This document shows positions 6,759 through 12,963 of a stretch of 14,874 nt of DNA, piece after piece. Both the position numbers and the translations under genes were made by a program. Under the pieces are notes generated by a model, which was given only the letters and a program-made list of their open reading frames with translations, had not been told where the DNA came from and made no database searches. The DNA comes from Gemmatimonadota bacterium (GTDB taxonomy: Bacteria; Gemmatimonadota; Gemmatimonadetes; Palauibacterales; Palauibacteraceae): contig JAUVPT010000022.1 in the NCBI GenBank assembly GCA_030598525.1, positions 1 to 14,874 of the forward strand, in the 5' to 3' direction. Position 1 is the stretch's first letter; each line of letters starts with the position of its first letter.

Positions 6759-7846
6759 TCACCATTCTTTCGACGATCGTCGTATTGGGCGTCCTGATCC
6801 TGATCCACGAATTGGGTCATTTCTGGGCGGCCAAGGCCGTGGACATCGAGGTTTCCCGCTTCTCGATCGGGTTCGGGCCGAAGATCGCCGGATTCAAGCG
6901 GGGCGAGACCGAGTACGTCCTCGCCGCGATCCCGCTGGGCGGCTACGTGAAGATGGAGGGGATGGTCGGGGAAGATGCGGTGGCGCCGCTGGAAGGGAAG
7001 ACCGAGGCCGCTCGAGAGCCGTCGCCGCGTGATTTCGACGCCAAGCCCTTGTGGGCTCGGCTCCTGGTGATAATCGCCGGGGTCACGATGAACTTCATCT
7101 TCGCGTTCGTGGCCTTCACGTTCGTGGCTCGGTCGGAGGGAATCGTCGACCCGATCGTCGGACGGTTGGAGCCGGGTAGCCCGGCGGAGGCGGCCGGCTT
7201 CCAGAGGGGTGACATCATCCTCGAGTTGGACGGCCGCCGGATCCAGAACTGGGACGAGGTTCAGCAGTACGTGGGCATGCGTGCCGAGACCCCCATGCGC
7301 ATTACCGTCGAACGCGGGGACGGTTCGGTCGAGCTCGACGCGACTCCCGGGAAGGTCGTCGTGTACAACCAGCTGGTCCACGATTCCGTGGACCTGGGCA
7401 TTCTCGGTATTGAAGTGTGGGTGGATCGGGCAGTCCGGGATCTGACCCTGACCGAGTCGGTGGCGGCGGGTTGGCATCGCACGGGCGCCTGGACCCTCGA
7501 GATCTTCACGTTTCTCGAGAGGTTGGTAACGGGTCGCGGATCGACCAAGGAACTCGGCGGCCCCATCGTCATTGGTCAACTGTCCGGGGCAGCGGCGCGG
7601 CAGGGCCTGACGGCGTTCCTCAACTTCATGGCCATCATCAGCGTGAACCTGGCCGTGCTGAATCTTCTTCCCATTCCTGTGCTCGATGGGGGCCACCTGG
7701 TGTTTCTCTTCGCCGAGGCAGTGCGCGGTGGACGACCGGTGAGCGCTCGGAACCGGCTACGATGGACACAGGTCGGAATGATCCTGGTGATGGGGCTGAT
7801 GGTCCTGGCTTTTGCCAACGATATCATGCGTCTGGTAGGGATCTGA
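6752..7846 (+). CDS. rseP: RseP-type membrane-embedded site-2 zinc metalloprotease
   Basis: Intramembrane protease of the S2P family that cleaves membrane-anchored regulators (anti-sigma factors) or signal-peptide remnants. The zinc motif H-E-L-G-H is at residues 19-23 within the first membrane helix. The second active-site motif, N-L-L-P-I-P-V-L-D-G-G-H, is near residues 304-315 with ligand Asp312. One PDZ domain lies at about 131-205 (G-S-P-A-E-A-A-G-F-Q-R-G-D-I-I). E. coli RseP has two PDZ domains and about 450 residues; this one has 364 residues and one PDZ, like many Gram-positive and deep-branching homologues. ATG 6752 is preceded by a 40-nt gap after dxr and no obvious ribosome site. 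It is last in the plus-strand run; the next gene converges from the minus strand. Its substrate cannot be told from here. Confidence 0.93.
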   Translation: MLITILSTIVVLGVLILIHELGHFWAAKAVDIEVSRFSIGFGPKIAGFKRGETEYVLAAIPLGGYVKMEGMVGEDAVAPLEGKTEAAREPSPRDFDAKPLWARLLVIIAGVTMNFIFAFVAFTFVARSEGIVDPIVGRLEPGSPAEAAGFQRGDIILELDGRRIQNWDEVQQYVGMRAETPMRITVERGDGSVELDATPGKVVVYNQLVHDSVDLGILGIEVWVDRAVRDLTLTESVAAGWHRTGAWTLEIFTFLERLVTGRGSTKELGGPIVIGQLSGAAARQGLTAFLNFMAIISVNLAVLNLLPIPVLDGGHLVFLFAEAVRGGRPVSARNRLRWTQVGMILVMGLMVLAFANDIMRLVGI

Positions 7847-7877
7847 TCCGGCCCCTCGGTCGAGACGCCCGGTCGGT

Positions 7878-8708
7878 CTAGCCGAAAAGCCGGAGCTGCG
7901 GCCCGCCGTTTCGTACCACGTCCACCAGGGCCGCCACGTCGTATAGAGGTGAGGGGCTGTCCTGGAGAGCGACGTCCACGACGCCCCGATACCCCTTCCG
8001 AGAGAGTCTGCTTCTGGCCGCACTCACGGCCGCGTCGGGCGCATTGCACTCGTGGCTCAGGTGGGCGAGCAGAAACCCGCCAAGGCTGGGGTGCAGAAGG
8101 TCCACCGCCAGGTCCGCGGCGAGCCGGTTGGAGAGGTGGCCGCGACTCCCCCCTATTCGCTGCTTCACGGACCAGGGATACGGACTTTCTCGCAGCATGA
8201 TCTCATCGTGATTGGACTCCAGGACCACGAAATGACACCCGGCCAGCGCGTTCCGGACCGGCGTAGTTGCCCGTCCGAGATCCGTAGCCACTCCCACCTT
8301 CAAGCCGCTGTCCGGATCCAGAATGGTCAAAGCCACGGGGTCCGCGGCGTCGTGACACGTGGACGACGGATGAACTCGGACGTCTCCGAGATCGAAGGGG
8401 ACCTCCCCTTCATAATGCAGCACAGTCTCCGATCCCCGGAGCAGAGGGGCGCAGGCTCGCTCGGTGGCAGGCGTAAGGTAGAGAGGCCAATTCCAGCGCC
8501 GGGCCGCGATGCCGATCCCTGCCGTGTGGTCGCGGTGCTCGTGGGTTACGACGATTGCCTGGATCGAATCGGGAAGGACACCGAGAAGTTCGAGCCGACG
8601 GGCGATCTCGGAACCACTGAAGCCTGCGTCCACGAGGAAACGGGTTTGGCCGCACTCGACGAACACGGAATTGCCGCGGCTGCCGCTCCCCAGTGTCGCG
8701 ACTCTCAA
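7878..8708 (-). CDS. YycJ/WalJ-like metallo-beta-lactamase-fold hydrolase
   Basis: Predicted protein of 276 residues in the MBL superfamily. The zinc motif T-H-E-H-R-D-H is at 55-61. The N-terminal strand G-S-G-S-R-G-N-S-V and L-V-D-A-G-F-S resemble YycJ/WalJ proteins, which carry putative 5'-exonuclease or phosphodiesterase activity in Firmicutes and Bacteroidota. Other conserved-looking points are L-E-S-N-H-D near the middle and L-S-H-E-C-N in the C-terminal third. The start is TTG at 8708, supported by GGGGTGA six bases upstream. Its TTGA overlaps the stop of the preceding minus-strand gene, so the two should be translationally coupled. No signal peptide is seen, so it is cytoplasmic. The exact substrate is unknown; the walJ name is not justified without the WalRK context. 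It is convergent with rseP across 31 nt with no clear terminator hairpin. Confidence 0.85.
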   Translation of the reverse strand: MRVATLGSGSRGNSVFVECGQTRFLVDAGFSGSEIARRLELLGVLPDSIQAIVVTHEHRDHTAGIGIAARRWNWPLYLTPATERACAPLLRGSETVLHYEGEVPFDLGDVRVHPSSTCHDAADPVALTILDPDSGLKVGVATDLGRATTPVRNALAGCHFVVLESNHDEIMLRESPYPWSVKQRIGGSRGHLSNRLAADLAVDLLHPSLGGFLLAHLSHECNAPDAAVSAARSRLSRKGYRGVVDVALQDSPSPLYDVAALVDVVRNGGPQLRLFG

Positions 8709-9937
8709 ACGGCGTCACCCCGATCGGCGGCTTCCCAGCAAGAGGAAAGCCACTCAGCCGTATTCTCGTTGAAAACCACGTCACGGCGCTCGAGAACGCG
8801 CCGGGCGAGGGCCAGGAATCGATCCCGATCATAGGATGGGCCCCCCGGTTCCGAGCCCCAGGAGAACGGGGGCACCCAACTGGGTGGCAGGGAATCGCCA
8901 AACAGGTTCGAGCCTGCACCGACGATGGTACCCGTGTTGACGCGGGTCCCGATGGCCGTCTTCACGTGATCGCCCATCAGGCAGCCCAGCTTTCGCAGGC
9001 CCGTGTCGATCGGTCCCTCCGGTCCGCCAATCCGGACAGGGCCGTAGGTATTCTTGAGGTCGCTGTTAGTGGTCATGGCGCCGAGGTTCACCCAACGGCC
9101 GAGATAGGAGTGCCCGAGGAATCCGTCGTGCGCCTTGTTCGTAAAGCCGAGGACGACGGATTCTTCGATCTCTCCCCTGAGCCGGCACACGGGACCGATG
9201 CTCGATGTCCCGATGGCGCCTCCCAGCAGAATCGTGGAGCGACCCACGTACAGTGGGCCTTCGAGTCGGCATCCGGCTCGCACCTCCACACGATCCGCCA
9301 GCCGGATGGGGCCATCCCGCGTGTCGAACATGACGCCGGGTTCCACGCGCACGTCGGAGTCGAGGATGAGAGGGTGCGATCCCAGCTTCCACGTGCCCTC
9401 GGGCAGCCTCTCCACTCCGCCCCGGCTTGCCGCGTCGCGGGCCAGGTCTGCCGCGAGCCGGCCAGGGTTCTCGGCCACGAGTCGCCATGCGGTGTCCACG
9501 TGTCCGCCCTCGACACGGCGCGTCTCCCACGTCCCGGTTCCGGCGCGCTCGCCGGGAGTTTCCAGCCACACGGGCTCCGGTCCGGCCGTGCCGGAGGGAA
9601 GGTAGCAGCCGACCACCTGCTCATCGGTCGTCAGCAGGACGGGCTTGCTGCCGCGACCTTCGAACCGAGCTTCAGCCGAGGGGACGAACCGTGACGAGAT
9701 CACCAACCGCTCCTCGTCGGCGGACAGGGGACTGCGCCCGAGCACGCCGGGAGCGTCTGCCTCCTGGAACGCCTCGAGCCACGGGCGGGCCAGGACGGAT
9801 GTGGTTGGACGACCGGCGAAGCGCTCGAGGCGCTCCCGCAGCAACGAGGTGCCGAAGAGCAGCTCCGAGCATGGTCGGGTGAGCGAGAAGGGGTGCCAGG
9901 CATCGGCTACCCTGTCATCGAAAAGGTAGAGCTTCAT
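8705..9937 (-). CDS. GlmU-like putative sugar nucleotidyltransferase with left-handed beta-helix
   Basis: Protein of 410 residues resembling the GlmU-family proteins common in Bacteroidota and Gemmatimonadota. The N-terminus, K-L-Y-L-F-D-D then F-S-L-T-R-P-C-S-E-L-L-F-G (residues 2-29), fits the NTP_transf_4 type. It lacks the G-x-G-T-R-M pyrophosphorylase signature of true GlmU. From about 190 to 350 come hexapeptide-type repeats of a left-handed beta-helix. The stretch N-K-A-H-D-G-F-L-G (267-275) and N-S-D-L-K-N (291-296) parallels the acetyltransferase region of GlmU. The likely role is sugar-phosphate acetylation or nucleotidylation for surface glycans, but the reaction is unproven. ATG 9937 starts 1 nt after the stop of the mannose-1-phosphate guanylyltransferase gene, with GGAG nine bases upstream. 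It should not be named glmU on this evidence. Confidence 0.85.
   Translation of the reverse strand: MKLYLFDDRVADAWHPFSLTRPCSELLFGTSLLRERLERFAGRPTTSVLARPWLEAFQEADAPGVLGRSPLSADEERLVISSRFVPSAEARFEGRGSKPVLLTTDEQVVGCYLPSGTAGPEPVWLETPGERAGTGTWETRRVEGGHVDTAWRLVAENPGRLAADLARDAASRGGVERLPEGTWKLGSHPLILDSDVRVEPGVMFDTRDGPIRLADRVEVRAGCRLEGPLYVGRSTILLGGAIGTSSIGPVCRLRGEIEESVVLGFTNKAHDGFLGHSYLGRWVNLGAMTTNSDLKNTYGPVRIGGPEGPIDTGLRKLGCLMGDHVKTAIGTRVNTGTIVGAGSNLFGDSLPPSWVPPFSWGSEPGGPSYDRDRFLALARRVLERRDVVFNENTAEWLSSCWEAADRGDAV
8714..8721 (-). promoter_or_regulatory. Ribosome binding site supporting the TTG start of the MBL-fold gene
   Basis: The minus strand reads GGGGTGAC here, with the GGGGTGA core six bases before TTG 8708. 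No ATG or GTG near the conserved N-terminus competes with it. Confidence 0.5.
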
Positions 9938-9938
9938 C

Positions 9939-10976
9939 TCACTCGTCTCCTGTACGCAGGCGGGCCACCAGCTTCTTGAGGTCCGGGGCCGACGACCGTC
10001 GCGTGACCATCGTCACGTCGCCCGAGCGCACGACGACCAGATCGTCGACGTCGAACAGGACGACCGTCCCCTCCTCGGCCCAGACCACGTTTCGCGCCGC
10101 GTCGATTGCCCGTGCGGGGCCTACGAGTACGTTTCCGTGGCTGTCCGCCGTCCGCGTGCGGGCAAGCGCATTCCACGAGCCCACGTCGTCCCATGCGAAC
10201 GTGGCGAGCGCCACCTCGACCGCAGGGGAACGTTCCATCACGGCGACGTCGATGCTGATGGGCTCGACGGCCTCGAAGAACGCTTCGGGACCCGCACTCT
10301 CGAGCAGAGGCAGCGCGTCGGAGATCTCTGGCGCAAGGTCGCGCAGGGCGGCGAGCAGATCGGCGGCCCGCCACACGAAGATCCCGGTGTTCCACAGAAA
10401 ACCGCCCGCGGCCAGATAGCCTTCCGCTGTCTCGAGATCGGGCTTCTCGACAAAGCGGCGAGCCCGCCAGGTCCGGTCTCCCGTAGCGTCCCCGACCTCC
10501 ACATAACCGTACCCCGTCTCCGGCCGATCCGGTTGGACTCCGAGGCACACGAGAGATCCGCGGTTTGCGGCGGATATCGCACGATCGATCGTCCCCGCCA
10601 ATTCCGATATGGGGTGTATCACATGATCGGCATGAAGCGAAATCATAAGAGCCCCCGGGCTCAGCTTCTCGATTTCGAACGCCGCCCAGGCGAGCGCCGG
10701 ACCGGTGCTCCTGGCCGCGGGCTCGACCAGAAAACTGGTCCTCGTCAGACCGGGGGCGGAGTCACACAGGGAGTCGATGAGAGGTTCGCTGGCGACAACC
10801 AGGATCCGCTCGGAGCCCACGAGAGACTCGGCCCGCTCCAGCGTGTCCTGGATCAAGGGACGCGGACTTCCGAGGGCCAACAACTGCTTGGGTCGATCCG
10901 GCCGGGAGGCAGGCCAGAAGCGGCTTCCTTCTCCGCCCGCCAGGACCACGGCGTAGCAATCCGTAGATGAGTTCAT
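9939..10976 (-). CDS. manC: Mannose-1-phosphate guanylyltransferase (short ManC type)
   Basis: Makes GDP-mannose from mannose 1-phosphate and GTP for surface polysaccharide, glycolipid or GDP-fucose synthesis. It is 345 residues, the single-domain form without the C-terminal phosphomannose isomerase. Motifs in order: G-G-E-G-S-R-F-W-P (14-22) with R-P-K-Q-L (28-32, P29-K30) for nucleotide binding, E-P-A-A-R-S-T-G-P-A (85-94), H-A-D-H-V-I (115-120), G-Y-G-Y-V-E (155-160), F-V-E-K-P-D (175-180), W-N-T-G-I-F (195-200), S-I-D-V-A-V-M-E (241-248) and W-D-D-V-G-S-W (262-268). The R-S-T-G-P variant replaces the common R-N-T-A-P. ATG 10976 was chosen because the conserved segment starts just after it; the frame is open to 11315 without family likeness. 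No strong ribosome site is seen. First gene of a three-gene minus-strand operon. Confidence 0.92.
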   Translation of the reverse strand: MNSSTDCYAVVLAGGEGSRFWPASRPDRPKQLLALGSPRPLIQDTLERAESLVGSERILVVASEPLIDSLCDSAPGLTRTSFLVEPAARSTGPALAWAAFEIEKLSPGALMISLHADHVIHPISELAGTIDRAISAANRGSLVCLGVQPDRPETGYGYVEVGDATGDRTWRARRFVEKPDLETAEGYLAAGGFLWNTGIFVWRAADLLAALRDLAPEISDALPLLESAGPEAFFEAVEPISIDVAVMERSPAVEVALATFAWDDVGSWNALARTRTADSHGNVLVGPARAIDAARNVVWAEEGTVVLFDVDDLVVVRSGDVTMVTRRSSAPDLKKLVARLRTGDE

Positions 10977-11121
10977 ATTGATCAAGGGGCAGCAGGGACT
11001 CGAAACGGGAACAGGGTGCGCTGATGCGAGTAACTGGCCATGCAGAGCAAGGTACTGGACCTCGCGCCGGGGAGAAACTCTGCTATCTTTCCGCCGAGGA
11101 ACACTCGAGAGGAGCCTTTCA
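10977..11121. promoter_or_regulatory. Divergent promoter region between manC and the lipoprotein gene
   Basis: This 145-nt gap separates two divergently read operons and should contain a promoter in each direction. On the plus strand TATCTT at 11084-11089 is a possible -10 element, giving a leader of about 26 nt before the lipoprotein start. I see no convincing -35 at normal spacing and no clear element for the minus strand. Confidence 0.3.
11108..11114 (+). promoter_or_regulatory. Ribosome binding site AGAGGAG setting the lipoprotein TTG start
   Basis: AGAGGAG ends seven bases before TTG 11122, an ideal distance. The alternative GTG at 11128 would be 13 bases away. No ATG lies near the signal peptide. 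Confidence 0.6.
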
Positions 11122-11682
11122 TTGTCAGTGATTCGATATATTCCGGTTGTGAGCCTGGTCGCGATTCTCGGCCTGGCCGCTTGTGGCAGTGGCACCGAGC
11201 CGATCCTGATTCCGGTTCCTGATGAGACGCGCGAGGCGTCGCTCGTGGACGTCAGCACGGGGTCGATCGCCGATCCATCCGCTTTTGATGCCATCACGGG
11301 CGAGGCGGTGCGCACGGATCAGTTCTCGGGATGGGACTTCGTCTTCCAGATCGCGGAGGACGGCAGCACGTTGTGGTGGCCTCGCAGTGCGATCATCGAG
11401 GAAAACGAAGATTCTGGACTCCAGCACGTTTCGCTCGGATTTGACGAGCTCCGCGAGGCCCCGGAGGATGGCTACGTGCAGTTTGAGTCCGTGCCGATAT
11501 CCGTCGGTGACGTCTTTGCCGCGCGGAGTCGCCGGGACCCTGCGTTCGGCAGCGTCCGGTGCCGACACTTCGCCAAGGTCGAGATCCTGGAGATCGACCT
11601 TGGCGAAGGCACGGTCTCATTTCGGCACCTGGTGAATCCCAACTGCGAGAAGCGAACACTGGTTCTGGGAGCAGAGGAGTAG
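11122..11682 (+). CDS. Predicted outer-surface or periplasmic lipoprotein, unknown family
   Basis: Predicted protein of 186 residues with a type II signal peptide: short start S-V-I-R-Y, hydrophobic run through residues 7-19 and lipobox L-A-A-C with Cys21. The mature part is acidic and looks beta-rich, with W-D-F-V-F-Q-I, L-W-W-P-R-S, G-Y-V-Q-F-E-S-V and a C-terminal pair C-R-H-F / N-P-N-C. The W-D-F-x-F pattern is reminiscent of HmuY-type heme-binding lipoproteins, but I cannot support that. The TTG start is fixed by a well-placed ribosome site. The stop codon abuts the serS start with no gap, so serS translation is probably coupled to it. A perfect 15-bp inverted repeat lies within its last 120 bases. 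The frame is open upstream to 10978 without a credible start. Confidence 0.78.
   Translation: MSVIRYIPVVSLVAILGLAACGSGTEPILIPVPDETREASLVDVSTGSIADPSAFDAITGEAVRTDQFSGWDFVFQIAEDGSTLWWPRSAIIEENEDSGLQHVSLGFDELREAPEDGYVQFESVPISVGDVFAARSRRDPAFGSVRCRHFAKVEILEIDLGEGTVSFRHLVNPNCEKRTLVLGAEE
11568..11608 (+). repeat. Perfect 15-bp inverted repeat inside the lipoprotein gene
   Basis: Arms 11568-11582 (CTTCGCCAAGGTCGA) and 11594-11608 are exact reverse complements around an 11-nt loop. In RNA this would form a stable hairpin 75 nt before the serS start. It encodes F-A-K-V-E-I-L-E-I-D-L-G-E in frame, so both protein and RNA structure could be under selection. It is the longest perfect inverted repeat I noticed in the window. 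Confidence 0.85.
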
Positions 11683-12963
11683 GTGCTCGATCTCCGGGCG
11701 TTTCGCACGGACGCGGACGAGGCGCGGGAGCGGCTGGCGCGGCGCGGTGACCCGGGCATCCTGGAGGCGCTGGATCGAGCGCTGGATCTCGACACCCGCC
11801 GCAGGGAAGTGATCTCGGAGGTAGAGGTTCTCAAGGCTCGTCGCAATGACGTGTCCCGCGAGATCGGTGATCGGAAGCGGGAGGGCGAGGAAGCTGCGGA
11901 CCTGATCGCGGACATGCAGCGGGTCGCGGAGCGGATCCGGGATCTGGACGGAAACCTGCAGCAGGTGGAGGAGGCGCTCCGAAGCGAACTCCTTGCCATC
12001 CCCAACGTACCCGACGGCAGGGTGCCGCGAGGCGGTGAAGGCGATTTCGAGGTCGTCCGGGAGTGGGGCACGCTACCGGATCTCGATTGCGAAGCGCGTC
12101 CTCATTGGGACATCGGTGCCGATCTCGGCATCCTCGACCTCGAGCGTGGGGCCAGGATCGCCGGGTCGGGTTTTCCCCTGTTGATCGGGGCCGGAGCCCG
12201 TCTCAGTCGCGGACTCATCGACTTCATGCTCGACCTGCATACACGCGAGCACGGTTACACTGAGGTCGCGCCTCCTTTCCTCGCCAACCGGGACTGCCTC
12301 ATCGGCACGGGGCAACTTCCGAAGTTCGAGGAGGATCAATACCGGACGGACACCGACGACCTGTTTCTCATTCCCACGGCCGAGGTCCCGGTGACCAACA
12401 TTCACCGCGAGGAGATCCTCGATGGCCGGGAGTTGCCGAAGGCTTACGTCGCGTATACTCCCTGCTTCCGGCGGGAGGCCGGCGCAGCGGGCCGCGACAC
12501 GCGCGGACTGCTCCGGGTTCACCAGTTTGACAAGATCGAGCTCGTGCGCTTCTCTCGGCCGGAGGACTCGGTCGACGAGCTGGAGCACCTCACGCGTCAT
12601 GCCGAGACCGTGCTCGAGAAGCTGGATCTCCCGTATCGGCGAATCCTGCTTCCTGCCGGGGACCTCGGTTTCGCCAATTCAATTACGTATGACCTTGAAG
12701 TCTGGTCGGCAGGTGTGGGAAGGTGGCTGGAGGTGTCCAGCTGCTCCTCTTATGCCGACTACCAGGCCCGGCGGGCAGATATCCGGTATCGGCCGGACGG
12801 AAAAGGCAAGCCGGCCCACCTGCACACGCTGAATGGGTCCGCGGTGGCGCTGGCTCGCACGATGGTGGCGCTGCTGGAGAACAACCTGCAGAGGGACGGG
12901 AGCGTGCTCGTGCCCGAGGCCCTTCGTGACTACGTGCGACAGGAGCGGCTGACGATCTCGTGA
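11683..12963 (+). CDS. serS: Seryl-tRNA synthetase
   Basis: Class II aminoacyl-tRNA synthetase that charges tRNA-Ser with serine, and tRNA-Sec where present. It is 426 residues, the typical bacterial length. Residues 1-110 are the charged, heptad-like N-terminal coiled-coil arm that binds the long variable arm of tRNA-Ser. The catalytic domain follows: P-T-A-E-V-P-V-T-N serine pocket, motif 2 F-R-R-E-A-G at 262-267 and continuing R-G-L-L-R-V-H-Q-F, and motif 3 N-G-S-A-V-A-L-A-R-T at 384-393. GTG 11683 begins directly after the TAG of the lipoprotein gene; AGAGGAG partly overlapping that stop serves as ribosome site. The stop overlaps the next gene as GTGA. Confidence 0.96.
   Translation: MLDLRAFRTDADEARERLARRGDPGILEALDRALDLDTRRREVISEVEVLKARRNDVSREIGDRKREGEEAADLIADMQRVAERIRDLDGNLQQVEEALRSELLAIPNVPDGRVPRGGEGDFEVVREWGTLPDLDCEARPHWDIGADLGILDLERGARIAGSGFPLLIGAGARLSRGLIDFMLDLHTREHGYTEVAPPFLANRDCLIGTGQLPKFEEDQYRTDTDDLFLIPTAEVPVTNIHREEILDGRELPKAYVAYTPCFRREAGAAGRDTRGLLRVHQFDKIELVRFSRPEDSVDELEHLTRHAETVLEKLDLPYRRILLPAGDLGFANSITYDLEVWSAGVGRWLEVSSCSSYADYQARRADIRYRPDGKGKPAHLHTLNGSAVALARTMVALLENNLQRDGSVLVPEALRDYVRQERLTIS

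Noticed and set aside
7847..7877. Possible terminator between rseP and the MBL-fold gene
   Set aside because: Only a 4-bp stem with a 2-nt loop (CTCG/CGAG) is visible; too weak to call.
8693..9694. Long plus-strand open frame opposite the GlmU-like gene
   Set aside because: Antisense to a gene with clear beta-helix motifs and tight operon spacing; the translated product has no recognisable domain.
10137..10970. Plus-strand open frame opposite manC
   Set aside because: Antisense to a gene with every pyrophosphorylase motif in order; no ribosome site and no protein-like features.
10980..11060. Possible tRNA fragment (GGACTCGAA-like bases)
   Set aside because: No acceptor stem, T-loop or CCA end could be assembled around it.
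10977..11315. N-terminal extension of manC
   Set aside because: The pyrophosphorylase motif starts about 14 residues after ATG 10976, as expected for the family; the extension overlaps the divergent lipoprotein gene.
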